A stretch of 64,000 nt of DNA, taken from contig NW_021629817.1 of the NCBI RefSeq assembly GCF_900700375.1, positions 1-64,000 of the forward strand, given 5' to 3'. Every line of letters starts with the position of its first letter. Positions within the stretch are counted from its first letter, which is position 1. Origin of the DNA: Denticeps clupeoides. Its lineage: Eukaryota > Chordata > Actinopteri > Clupeiformes > Denticipitidae. The notes below the pieces were generated by a model. That model did no database searches, was not told the DNA's origin, and worked only from the letters and a program-made list of their open reading frames with translations. The translations under genes were made by a program, and so were the position numbers. This document shows, in pieces, positions 10,990 through 21,097 of the stretch.

Positions 10990-11800
10990 AGGAGCTTGAT
11001 TCAAAGCATGATTGACCACTATGAACAAGAGTTACATAATTTTTTCTAGGGGTCTAATAACATATCAACAGCAATGTGGTTCTGGAAGGCCATAAGTGAG
11101 GTGGCTTTAAATTGTCCATGTACAGCCTCAAATCCATCTCTAGTGAAGTTTGATAAGCGCTGCACATTGTAATGAATGCAATTGATTCTGTCAACATTTT
11201 TGTTAGGAGTTATTCAAAATAAAAATGTATTCAAAGCCTGCAGCTATTTGATGTATTCGTCGGGCACACCTCTGGGAATACCTATGGTATCAATGTAAGT
11301 TGCATCAGGGTAATCAAAAGAAAACAATGATCTCCTAGCTAAACGGGAGTGAACATTGGAAAAAGAGACTGGAACTTCCGATGCGGTTACGGGCAAAATA
11401 GTCACAGGTAGGATAAGAGTAGAAGGAGTGCAGACACCCGACCAGTTCTCAGGTAAAGTGGAGCGTAGTGTTTTACCACCACCAGATGTCAGAACGATCA
11501 ACTTTCGGGGAATCAGACAGGTTGTGGATGGATGCACAATATGAAACATTCACAGTACCAACAGTATTAGCAGGGGAAGGGTAATACCTTGATACCTCCG
11601 CATCAAAAACAGGGGGAACATCGGTTTTTGATCCTACAGGAAAAAGGAAATCCCAAAAAGAGCAAAAAGGATCAAGGTTATCTTGAGTCATAAGTTGGAT
11701 AAGACAGGTAATTCAGTTTGGCTGGAGTGGGGACAATCTTCAACAATGGGCGAGGTCCTAGTGTCACCAGTAGCTTCTGCAAGTAACAACAAGTTATTCC
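10990..11800 (-). pseudogene. env remnant of provirus A
   Basis: Minus-strand frames give a C-terminal surface-subunit-like part and a transmembrane-subunit-like part. The latter has the segment FQNHIAVDMLL, which resembles the immunosuppressive-domain region of gammaretrovirus-type and fish Env proteins. Upstream lies LPENWSGVCTP, reminiscent of surface-subunit sequence. The N-terminal part of Env and its membrane anchor are not visible. Broken, with several interruptions. The family assignment rests on motif memory only. Confidence 0.7.
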
Positions 11801-11811
11801 TGTGGCCAAGT

Positions 11812-12117
11812 TTTTTTTTTTTTTTTCAAAACAGACCAAATATCAAATTATTTTTTCCTTTAAAAACCATTTGGTGTAAAAACTTAAGACCGATTTAGAA
11901 AACCATCTGCCGTTTCCCCAAAATGTTTAACTGTCACCTGAAAATAATGGAAAAGAACAAGTCTGCATAGATTCTGCAGGCAATTGGTGGTAATCTGGTC
12001 AAATGCATGTTGCAAGCTTAGACGATTGTCAAGTCAAATCTGTTTCTTATTGCTCAGATCTTTGATGTTTCTTCTTGTTGACTTTACCGGATGATGGTAG
12101 CGATGGTAAATCAGTGT
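11812..12117 (-). other. Captured YBX1 3' UTR in provirus A, ending at an A-tract
   Basis: Directly after the YB-1-like C-terminus the minus strand carries ACCATCATCCGGT, CAACAAGAAGAAA, AGCAATAAGAAA, GACCAGAT and ATCTATGCAG in order. As I recall it, vertebrate YBX1 3' UTRs have these blocks in this order. The similarity ends at a ~14 nt A-run (T-run 11813-11826 on +), after which env-like sequence begins. The A-run could be the remains of a poly(A) tail from the captured message. Confidence 0.75.
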
Positions 12118-12984
12118 TTATTCAGCCCCGCCCTGCTCAGCCTCGGGAGCGGACGTTTTCTCAGCGGATGTTTCGGCTGCCTTGCTCTCTTTGCCATCCT
12201 GAGGTTCGGTGGTCTGGGCGGTAGTTGATGTTGCATCTGTAGCGCCGCTGGTGGGGCTCCTGGTTCTCTTTGTCTTCCTCGCCTTCCCTCACCAGTCTGG
12301 GACGTGGGGGACTCCTTGGTCTGAAGCCTCTGTAGTAGTTCTGTTTGCTCTGGTCTGGACCACCTGATTGTCACTACCTTCAGTTCCTTCTGTCATTTCC
12401 TTTCGTGGTGCGCTAGTATATGGGGGGCGGCTGCCATAGTGTCGGCGGACAAAGTACGGTGGATAGCGCCGCCTGCCAGGGAACAAAGTTCTGCGTTGTT
12501 GTGGCTGTGCGACCCCCTCAGGACCAATTTCCTGGCTCTCTCTCTTCTTCCGCCCCTCGCTCTGGTAGTTATCCTGGTAGTTGCGTGGGGGTCTCCTCTG
12601 GCGTGGGTACCGCCTGTAGCGGTTCCGGTCAGCGGCGTATTTGCTGCCCTGGACTGGGACCCCCCCTGGGCCAGTGACATTGGCCGCCTCGGCACCCTTC
12701 TCCCCTTCAACGACATCAAACTCCACAGTCTCACCGTCCCCAACACTGCGGAGGTATTTTCTTGGGTTGTTTTTCTTTATGGCAGTCTGGTGTACAAAAA
12801 CGTCTTCTTTTGTGTCATTCCTGTTGATGAAACCGTAGCCGTTGCGTACGTTGAACCACTTCACTGTCCCCAGGACCTTTGTTGGAATGTGTGTGAGTGT
12901 GTCTGTGTGGGTGTGCATGACCTTGGTTGGAGCCTCCTTCAGGGCTGCAGCCGCGCCTTCGTTTGGAGCTCCGCCCCGCTTCAC
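12118..12984 (-). pseudogene. Captured YBX1 (Y-box binding protein 1) coding segment in provirus A
   Basis: Intronless sequence for a cold-shock-domain protein of the YB-1 type. The cold-shock domain opens with [16 protein letters not shown] and contains the RNP1-like GYGFI and RNP2-like VFVHQ nucleic-acid-binding motifs. After it come the alternating basic and acidic clusters typical of the YB-1 C-terminal domain, an EDKENQ motif and the terminal APEAEQGGAE. YB-1 proteins are ~310-325 residues; this segment spans ~289 codons because the host Ala/Pro-rich N-terminus is largely missing. An odd CA-rich stretch gives a His/Thr-rich linker ahead of the domain. Host YB-1 binds mRNA and controls translation and splicing. 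Here it is cargo of a broken provirus, itself with about two interruptions. The segment starts within a few bases of the end of the nucleocapsid-coding sequence. Confidence 0.92.
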
Positions 12985-12987
12985 CAG

Positions 12988-14358
12988 TCAGGCTGTTTGG
13001 GATTGTTCATGATGGGTGTGTTCTCCTCTGTGTCCACGTCTCTCGCCATAGGGAACACCATGTCCTCTGCTCCATCCTCTTTCTTCATTGGGACATTCTT
13101 GTAACCAATGTCCGCTTTGGCCACAGTTGAAGCACACATCCGATTGTTCCTCGCTTCGTGGTCTCCACTGTCCTCTCCATCTTTTGGTGCAATCTCGTGC
13201 CCAGTGTCCCCTTTGCTTACACCTGAAGCACACATCCGGTCCGCGATATGAAGTGGAGTTGGCAGCAGCATGCTGCAACAGAGCCAGCTGTGCCCTGTGG
13301 GTTGAATCTTTGTTTTTGTTGTCTTCTTTGATCCTCGCTTCCGCCTGTCTGGCCTGGGCGTGGCGCGCATGGCACAGAACTTCAGCGAGACGTACTGAAG
13401 CATCTGCCCACATGATGCAGGAAGTCTTTGTTGCTTCACTGAGGGGGGGAGAAGGCCATCAATGAAGGTATTTTTCAGGAGCGCTTCGTACGGTGTCATA
13501 CCTTGTCCAGGGTAATCATGGGGGCGAGCAAGGCCGCTGTGGTCATCAAACACAACTTGGAGTCGAATCAAAAAATCTTCTGCTGACTCCAAAGGCTGCT
13601 GAGCACACGTGCTGATTTTAGAAAGGTCACAGGCAGTAGGAAAGTTGCCAGCGATCGCGGTCACAAGTCCTTCAGCCCAACATCTGTAGTCTGCATCTCC
13701 CCGCACTGCACCAATGTCATTTTGATCAGCAGATGCCCAACCAGGGGTATAGGGCGGCTGCTCTGGTGGTGGTTTTTTTCTCTGAAGTTGAAGCAGTGAT
13801 GCCATCATGCTGTGGTGGTTTATGCTATTCTTGTAACGGTTTCTCCAGCGGGAGTTGCTGCTGTTCCAGTGGGGGTTGCTGTTGGGGGTAGGGCGGAGGG
13901 GTGGAGTCCAAACTCAGGTCGACCCATGCGCCCTGTAATGACGGATACAACGAGGCAGGTGCAGTATCAGAGAATTTTTTTTTGGTATCAAGGTTCAGCG
14001 TGGTCTCCCCTTTTGTTTTCTTTCCCACAGTCAGCGCAGTCAGAGCGTTCTGGGTGTTTGGCTTGTCTCTTCGGTCGCCCTCTGCTTCCCATATTTTAAA
14101 ACAGTCTTCCATTAAAAGCATTTTCCGAATTACTTTACTTTTACTTGACTGCAGTATTTTTTGCCTGCTGCCCTCTAGCCCCTCCTTCAGCTTTTTTAGC
14201 TGAGTTTGACTAAGAGACCCACCTGCAGGAAAACCGTAATTTTCATGCCAGTCCACCAGATGATTACACACATCATCACCATATTTCTGTTTCATCTGTA
14301 TCATTAACTTAGTTTCGGGACTAATAGGAGTGTCACTTTTCCCACTTTTATTTCCCAT
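12988..14358 (-). pseudogene. gag-like region of provirus A
   Basis: Begins MGNKSGKS, a start with Gly2 typical of a myristoylated matrix protein. A Pro/Gln-rich linker follows, then a capsid C-terminal part with an ESAEDFLIRLQ stretch that fits a major-homology-like region. The nucleocapsid has two CCHC knuckles, CFRCKQRGHWARDC and CFNCGQSGHWLQEC (both C-X2-C-X4-H-X4-C), in an Arg-rich context. At ~1.37 kb it is on the short side for a retroviral gag. It is broken, with roughly one or two interruptions. Two knuckles are unlike the single one usual in gammaretroviruses. Confidence 0.85.
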
Positions 14359-14593
14359 TTTTTACGCACACAGCTTTCTCGAGTTTGCCCGGAGAATTCA
14401 CAGCCCAACGAAAACAACTGCTCTCGCTAAGAGAGCTCACAGATAACTAAAGGCTCACAGTTCTTCCCGTTTCACGTTTTCCCTTTGTGCTCTTGCCTTA
14501 TTACTCACACTGATTGAAATATTACTTAATGATTGAATGATTTTTTTTTTTTTTTTTTTCTTGTAAAGAAGGCTCACACTTTTATTTCACACT

Positions 14594-14685
14594 CGATCTC
14601 CAAGATCGTTTTAGTCAGAGGACTTTAACCTCTATTATCCCACACTGGATCTCCAAGATCCTTTACTCAGAGGACTTTAACCTCT
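14594..14685. repeat. Tandem hairpin pair in the leader of provirus A
   Basis: Two near-identical ~52 bp repeats, each with two perfect hairpins: CGATCTCCAAGATCG then AGAGGACTTTAACCTCT, and GGATCTCCAAGATCC then AGAGGACTTTAACCTCT. The first stem changes C:G to G:C at its outer pair between repeats, keeping the pairing. The position fits retroviral dimerisation or packaging signals; the role is inferred. Confidence 0.7.
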
Positions 14686-14842
14686 ATTAAACAAAATAAA
14701 AAGTGACACTCGCTTAGTTGGATCAACTCAGTTGACTACAGAATAAAGCAAATATGCAATTCCCTTTATCAATTTGAATTTGGATTTATTAATCTTCTAA
14801 ATTCTGCAGTTTTCATTAAATGTTTGAGAGGTGGAATATTTT

Positions 14843-14856
14843 AGCTCACCGTGTTC
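14843..14856 (-). promoter_or_regulatory. Splice-donor-like site in the leader of provirus A
   Basis: The minus strand reads CACGGTGAGC, a good match to the vertebrate 5' splice-site consensus. A leader donor is what retroviruses use to make subgenomic env mRNA. Confidence 0.5.
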
Positions 14857-15018
14857 GCGTCCCCAGATGACAGAAAAGAGAAAAATCCCGGCGGAATCGG
14901 CCAAGGACACTGACCGCAGTCCCAGTCACTCCGAAACTCTAAGACGAGGTTTTGGAGATGGATCTTGGTGACCCAGGGTGACCAGCCACTCCGGTCATGT
15001 CCTGGCGGATTCACGCGG

Positions 15019-15036
15019 ATCCTGTTCGTGACGCCA
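15019..15036 (-). other. Primer-binding site of provirus A
   Basis: The minus strand reads TGGCGTCACGAACAGGAT, two bases inside the 5' LTR, as expected for a tRNA primer site. It resembles the lysine-3 type (TGGCGCCCGAACAGG) but is not identical, so the primer tRNA is unresolved. The site is the same in all four copies. Confidence 0.75.
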
Positions 15037-15038
15037 AT

Positions 15039-15422
15039 TGTGGTGGAAATTCTGCCGTCTGGGGAGCTGCAATAAAGGAAGTCAACTGAATTGATTATCC
15101 AAGTTTATTTTACCGCGCACGGGGGGACCCACAAGAGAACATCCCCCCGCTTGATTACAGTTCACAAGAATTTATACATCTGGGGTGTACAAGGTCGAAA
15201 AGCAAGCTCGCACCACTTTGGACAGTGGCGCCCATCAACGTCACAGAACCTTTCTTTTATCAGTTTATGTCTAGTTTTTGCGTCAAACTTTTGCATCAAC
15301 AAGGTCAGACCTAAGATACACAGTTGTCTTCTGACTGTTCCATGACCAAAGGTGAAACGCGTGGAGAGTCTGGCCTACTAAATTTCGTGGAGTGTCTGGG
15401 CCTACTAAATTTTCCTTCCACA
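15039..15422 (-). repeat. Provirus A 5' LTR
   Basis: 384 bp. On the minus strand: TATAAA at 15176-15171 and AATAAA at 15109-15104, about 65 bp apart, followed by ~65 bp to the CA end. This gives a short R and U5. It differs from the 3' LTR at about one site (AAGAATT against AAGCATT), a difference shared by the copies. Confidence 0.94.
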
Positions 15423-15907
15423 CTGGAACCATTAATGAATTGATCTAAAAGTAATAATTCTTTTAATTTACTCTCCATTAAATTTTTAATCTCAGCATAC
15501 AGTTTGGAGCCGATTGTCATGAGGGAAAAATCAACAGTTTCTGTTTTTAACAATGCTCATAATGTTTTTTAAGCATTTTACTCTCATACAGTGACATTGT
15601 ATGGAACTGAAAGTTCACATTCAGGATGTCCAGTTCACTAATATAAAAGCTATTTGCATTTTGAAGCAATCACGAGCACTATTTAGTTGCAATGGCCGAG
15701 TGGTTAAGGTGTTGAATATCAATTGTCTTCTTTCACATGCTTGAACACTGCTTGAAGCGTTTGTAGGAACTGCCCTCTTCACCAAATTAATGGCGGTCAT
15801 TGTAACACCAGGAGTTGTCCCCAATCGGATGAGGTGTGTGACTTCAACAGGATCTCCTGGTTCAATGTCAAGACCTGCTCAGAGAGTTGCTTGTTTCAGA
15901 TTTAAAA

Positions 15908-15989
15908 GCTGCGATGGCCGAGTGGTTAAGGCGTTGGACTTGAAATCCAATGGGGTCTCCCTGCGCAGGTTCGAACCCTGCTCGCAGCG
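15908..15989 (+). tRNA. tRNA-Ser(TGA), unit 6 (right of provirus A)
   Basis: 82 nt, consensus throughout. Belongs to the monomer split by provirus A. Confidence 0.95.
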
Positions 15990-16703
15990 GCAAAGGGAAC
16001 TAGTTTTTCATTAACTAAAATGAGCCACTGATGCTTATTAGAATCATTCACTTACTTTGTATGTACCAGCCGCTAACAACTTGAATTTAACTCCTTTCTG
16101 AAAGAATCAATAACTAAACAGTTGCACTTTTGTCTTGTCTTTGTTTATGATGTCTACGTGCTTAGGGAGTCTGTCTTTTAAACCAATGAGATCTCCTTGT
16201 GCAGGTTCAAAAGTCGTTCACATACTTGTTCTTCTTGAATTCATGGAAAAAGCCTGATTGTGGTTTGGATTTTCTTACTGAGCTGGTCTTTTTGTTGGTG
16301 AAATGGTAAGTCACCTCATTAAGTAAAAACGTCATGGGGTTCCATGCAGCGATGGTTACCGCTCTGAATCCAATGACTTGAGTTCAAAAGTCAGTGTGGC
16401 TTTACTCTGAAGTTTGTTGTTGGACACCTAATCAAGAAATGTATTCTAGACATGCTTGAGTTCCCAGCATGATTAGCAACCATTTGATGCAATTCACAGC
16501 TGTATGAAGACATTCAGTCTAGTTTCACCACCAATGTACAACTGCGAGGTACCGTCCCCACACACTGCTCACAGGAAGCCTTTCATGGCTGCCCAACACC
16601 CACTAAGGGTGATTGGTTAAATCCAGAGGACGCATTTCATTGTGTGCTCCATGTTTTTTACTGCAGTTTATCACAATGACAATCACTTGCTTGCTCAGGG
16701 CTA

Positions 16704-16775
16704 GCTTCCATGGTGTAATGGTTAGCACTCTGGACTCTGAATCCAGCGATCCGTGTTCAAATCTCGGTGGGATCT
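16704..16775 (+). tRNA. tRNA-Gln(CTG), unit 7, weakened
   Basis: The 5' end is GCTTCCA and the 3' strand TGGGATC, giving a mismatch at the second acceptor pair. The T stem has CCGTG against CTCGG. Probably poorly functional. Confidence 0.75.
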
Positions 16776-17210
16776 TTACTGAAGCAGTTTGTTCAAATTG
16801 AATTGCATGTGTTTTGCAATTCAAAACTGTAAGAAGTTGCTTATTGTCAGTTTCATGGTTTAACGTTTAACAATCAGCACTCTAAATCCAGTGATCACAG
16901 TTCAACCCTCAGTGAGAACTCGTGTTCACGCTCATAGTTTCAAGCTTGAGCAAATTATGTAACCCACTCATTCATACTGTATGTTGCCAGAATGTTATGT
17001 TGCCATTAATTCAAGATCAAATCTCCAGTACATGTTGCTTTTTATGGTGGTGTGCAAATAAAATAAATTACCAATCCGTCCTTGTCATTGCCTGTATGCT
17101 TGTTGATTTAAAATGAACCTCTTCCAAAAATGCTTTTATAGAACTTTCTTGTAAACTTGTGTGGATTGCCCATCTGATGCAATTGTTAACTGAAAAGCAA
17201 GGTTACTTGC

Positions 17211-17282
17211 GGTTCCATGGTGTAATGGTTAGCACTCTGGACTTTGAATCCAGTGGTCCGAGTTCAACTCTCGGTGGAACCT
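17211..17282 (+). tRNA. tRNA-Gln(TTG), unit 7
   Basis: 72 nt with the GTGGTCC variant just after the anticodon stem. Stems intact. Confidence 0.93.
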
Positions 17283-17798
17283 ACCTCGCCTGTAATTTTT
17301 TGAATTTCTTATACTGGAACCATTAATGAATTGATCTAAAAATAATAATTCTTTTAATTTACTCTCCATTAAATTTTTAATCTCAGCATACAGTTTGGAG
17401 CCGATTGTCATGAGGGAAAAAACAACAGTTTCTGTTTTTAACAATGCTCATAATGTTTTTTAAGCATTTTACTCTCATACAGTGACATTGTATGGAACTG
17501 AAAGTTCACATTCAGGATGTCCAGTTCACTAATATAAAAGCTATTTGCATTTTGAAGCAATCACGAGCACTATTTAGTTGCAATGGCCGAGTGGTTAAGG
17601 TGTTGAATATCAATTGTCTTCTTTCACATGCTTGAACACTGCTTGAAGCGTTTGTAGGAACTGCCCTCTTCACCAAGTTAATGGCGGTCATTGAAACACC
17701 AGGAGTTGTCCCCAATCGGATGAGGTGTGTGACTTCAACAGGATCTCCTGGTTCAATGTCAAGACCTGCTCAGAGAGTTGCTTGTTTCAGATTTAAAA

Positions 17799-17880
17799 GC
17801 TACGATGGCCGAGTGGTTAAGGCGTTGGACTTGAAATCCAATGGGGTCTCCCTGCGCAGGTTCGAACCCTGCTCGCAGTG
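17799..17880 (+). tRNA. tRNA-Ser(TGA), unit 7, acceptor mismatch
   Basis: The acceptor GCTACGA against TCGCAGT gives an A-C mismatch and a terminal G:U. The boxes are intact. Confidence 0.82.
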
Positions 17881-18593
17881 GAAAAGGGAACTAGTTTTTC
17901 GTTAACTAAAATGAGCCACTGATGCTTATTGGAATCATTCACTTACTTTGTTATACCAGCCGCTAATAACTTTAAATTAACTCCTTTCTGAAAGAATCAT
18001 AAACTTAACAGTTGCACTTTTGTCTCGTCTTTGTTTATGATGTCTACATGCTTAGGGAGTCTGTCTTTTAAACCAATGAGATCTCCTTGTGCAGGTTCAA
18101 AAGTCGTTCACATACTTGTTCTTCTTGAATTCATGGAAAAAGCCTGATTGTGGTTTGGATTTTCTTACTGAGCTGGTCTTTTTGTTGGTGAAATGGTAAG
18201 TCACCTCATTAAGTAAAAACGTCATGGGGTTCCATGCAGCGATGGTTACCGCTCTGAATCCAATGACTTGAGTTCAAAAGTCAGTGTGGCTTTACTCTGA
18301 AGTTTGTTGTTGGACACCTAATCAAGAAATGTATTCTAGACATGCTTGAGTTCCCAGCATGATTAGCAACCATTTGATGCAATTCACAGCTGTATGAAGA
18401 CATTCAGTCTAGTTTCACCACCAATGTAAAACTGCGAGGTACCGTCCCCACACACTGCTCACAGGAAGCCTTTCATGGCTGCCCAACACCCACTAAGGGT
18501 GATTGGTTAAATCCAGAGGACGCATTTCATTGTGTGCTCCATGTTTTTTACTGCAGTTTATCACAATGACAATCACTTGCTTGCTCAGGGGTA

Positions 18594-18665
18594 GGTTCCA
18601 TGGTGTAATGGTTAGCACTCTGGACTCTGAATCCAGCGATCCGAGTTCAAATCTCGGTGGGACCT
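18594..18665 (+). tRNA. tRNA-Gln(CTG), unit 8
   Basis: 72 nt, same as the unit 5 form with a single acceptor wobble. Confidence 0.93.
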
Positions 18666-19100
18666 TTACTGAAGCAGTTTGTTCAAATTGAATTGCATGT
18701 GTTTTGCAATTCAAAACTGTAAGAAGTTGCTTATTGTCAGTTTCATGGTTTAACGTTTAACAATCAGCACTCTAAATCCAGTGATCACAGTTCAACCCTC
18801 AGTGAGAACTCGTGTTCACGCTCATAGTTTCAAGCTTGAGCAAATTATGTAACCCACTCATTCATACTGTATGTTGCCAGAATGTTATGTTGCCATTAAT
18901 TCAAGATCAAATCTCCAGTACATGTTGCTTTTTATGGTGGTGTGCAAATAAAATAAATTACCAATCCGTCCTTGTCATTGCCTGTATGCTTGTTGATTTA
19001 AAATGAACCTCTTCCAAAAATGCTTTTATAGAACTTTCTTGTAAACTTGTGTGGATTGCCCATCTGATGCAATTGTTAACTGAAAAGTGAGGTTACTTGC

Positions 19101-19172
19101 GGTTCCATGGTGTAATGGTTAGCACTCTGGACTTTGAATCCAGTGATCCGAGTTCAACTCTCGGTGGAACCT
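19101..19172 (+). tRNA. tRNA-Gln(TTG), unit 8
   Basis: 72 nt, consensus. Confidence 0.95.
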
Positions 19173-19687
19173 ACCTCGCCTGTAATCTTTTGAATTTCTT
19201 ATACTGGAACCATTAATGAATTGATCTAAAAGTAATAATTCTTTTAATTTACTCTCCATTAAATTTTAATCTCAGCATACAGTTTGGAGCCGATTGTCAT
19301 GAGGGAAAAAACAACAGTTTCTGTTTTTAACAATGCTCATAATGTTTTTTAAGCATTTTACTCTCATACAGTGACATTGTATGGAACTGAAAGTTCACAT
19401 TCAGGATGTCCAGTTCACTAATATAAAAGCTATTTGCATTTTGAAGCAATCACGAGCACTATTTAGTTGCAATGGCCGAGTGGTTAAGGTGTTGAATATC
19501 AATTGTCTTCTTTCACATGCTTGAACACTGCTTGAAGCGTTTGTAGGAACTGCCCTCTTCACCAAATTAATGGCGGTCATTGTAACACCAGGAGTTGTCC
19601 CCAATCGGATGAGGTGTGTGACTTCAACAGGATCTCCTGGTTCAATTTCAAGACCCGCTCAGAGAGTTGCTTGTTTCAGATTTAGAA

Positions 19688-19769
19688 GCTGCGATGGCCG
19701 AGTGGTTAAGGCGTTGGACTTGAAATCCAATGGGGTCTCCCTGCGCAGGTTTGAACCCTGCTCGCAGCG
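19688..19769 (+). tRNA. tRNA-Ser(TGA), unit 8
   Basis: 82 nt. The B box reads GGTTTGAACC, otherwise consensus. Confidence 0.88.
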
Positions 19770-20483
19770 GCAAAGGGAACTAGTTTTTCATTAACTAAAA
19801 TGAGCCACTGATGCTTATTGGAATCATTCACTTACTTTGTATGTACCAGCCGCTAACAACTTGAATTTAACTCCTTTCTGAAAGAATCAATAACTAAACA
19901 GTTGCACTTTTGTCTTGTCTTTGTTTATGATGTCTACGTGCTTAGGGAGTCTGTCTTTTAAACCAATGAGATCTCCTTGTGCAGGTTCAAAAGTCGTTCA
20001 CATACTTGTTCTTCTTGAATTCATGGAAAAAGCCTGATTGTGGTTTGGATTTTCTTACTGAGCTGGTCTTTTTGTTGGTGAAATGTTAAGTCACCTCATT
20101 AAGTAAAAACGTCATGGGGTTCCATGCAGCGATGGTTACCGCTCTGAATCCAATGACTTGAGTTCAAAAGTCAGTGTGGCCTTACTCTGAAGTTTGTTGT
20201 TGGACACCTAATCAAGAAATGTATTCTAGACATGCTTGAGTTCCCAGCATGATTAGCAACCATTTGATGCAATTCACAGCTGTATGAAGACATTCAGTCT
20301 AGTTTCACCACCAATGTACAACTGCGAGGTACCGTCCCCACACACTGCTCACAGGAAGCCTTTCATGGCTGCCCAACACCCACTAAGGGTGATTGGTTAA
20401 ATCCAGAGGACGCATTTCATTGTGTGCTCCATGTTTTTTACTGCAGTTTATCACAATGACAATCACTTGCTTGCTTAGGGGTA

Positions 20484-20555
20484 GGTTCCATGGTGTAATG
20501 GTTAGCACTCTGGACTCTGAATCCAGCGATCCGAGTTCAAATCTCGGTGGGACCT
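20484..20555 (+). tRNA. tRNA-Gln(CTG), unit 9
   Basis: 72 nt with a single acceptor wobble. Confidence 0.93.
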
Positions 20556-20990
20556 TTACTGAAGCAGTTTGTTCAAATTGAATTGCATGTGTTTTGCAAT
20601 TCAAAACTGTAAGAAGTTGCATATTGTCAGTTTCATGGTTTAACGTTTAACAATCAGCACTCTAAATCCAGTGATCACAGTTCAACCCTCAGTGAGAACT
20701 CGTGTTCACGCTCATAGTTTCAAGCTTGAGCAAATTATGTAACCCACTCATTCATACTGTATGTTGCCAGAATGTTATGTTGCCATTAATTCAAGATCAA
20801 ATCTCCAGTACATGTTGCTTTTTATGGTGGTGTGCAAATAAAATAAATTACCAATCCGTCCTTGTCATTGCCTGTATGCTTGTTGATTTAAAATGAACCT
20901 CTTCCAAAAATGCTTTTATAGAACTTTCTTGTAAACTTGTGTGGATTGCCCATCTGATGCAATTGTTAACTAAAAAGTGAGGTTTCTTGC

Positions 20991-21062
20991 GGTTCCATGG
21001 TGTAATGGTTGGCACTCTGGACTTTGAATCCAGTGATCCGAGTTCAACTCTCGGTGGAACCT
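20991..21062 (+). tRNA. tRNA-Gln(TTG), unit 9, just left of provirus B
   Basis: 72 nt with the TTGGCAC D-loop variant. Provirus B starts 35 bp past it. Confidence 0.92.
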
Positions 21063-21097
21063 ACCTCGCCTGTAATCTTTTGAATTTCTTATACTGG

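Larger units (their letters stand above)
14359..15018 (-). other. Leader of provirus A
   Basis: About 660 bp between primer-binding site and gag. It contains a T-run (14541-14558 on +), the tandem hairpins annotated separately and a splice-donor-like site. No open frame of note. Confidence 0.75.
10233..15422 (-). mobile_element. Provirus A: defective retrovirus carrying a captured YBX1 segment
   Basis: An endogenous retroviral fossil read on the minus strand. In transcription order its parts are: 5' LTR, primer-binding site, leader, gag-like region, YBX1-derived segment with 3' UTR, env remnant, purine-rich tract and 3' LTR. No protease, reverse transcriptase or integrase region is recognisable. 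It is flanked by CTGG on both sides (10229-10232 and 15423-15426), a 4 bp target duplication usual for several retrovirus genera. The two LTRs appear to differ by about one base, so it is young or has been homogenised. It is broken, with roughly two to four interruptions, and pol is absent altogether. Gag and env resemble fish endogenous retroviruses; I cannot fix the genus. Confidence 0.93.
10233..21097. repeat. Higher-order repeat block 1 (~10.86 kb): provirus A plus three tRNA monomers
   Basis: The block runs from the left LTR of provirus A to the base before provirus B. It holds one 5.19 kb element and three monomers' worth of tRNA sequence. The same arrangement follows at 21098, 31960 and 42811. 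Confidence 0.93.

Noticed and set aside
11813-11826. T-run as a Pol III terminator
   Set aside because: No Pol III gene lies upstream on that strand; an A-tract at the end of the captured UTR explains it better.
12118-12984. A functional host ybx1 gene
   Set aside because: No introns, missing N-terminus, located between retroviral gag and env in all four copies, and interrupted.
12439-13104. Long + strand open frame (221 codons) opposite the YBX1 segment, also in copies B-D
   Set aside because: It is the antisense shadow of the GC-rich YB-1 coding sequence and has no family resemblance.
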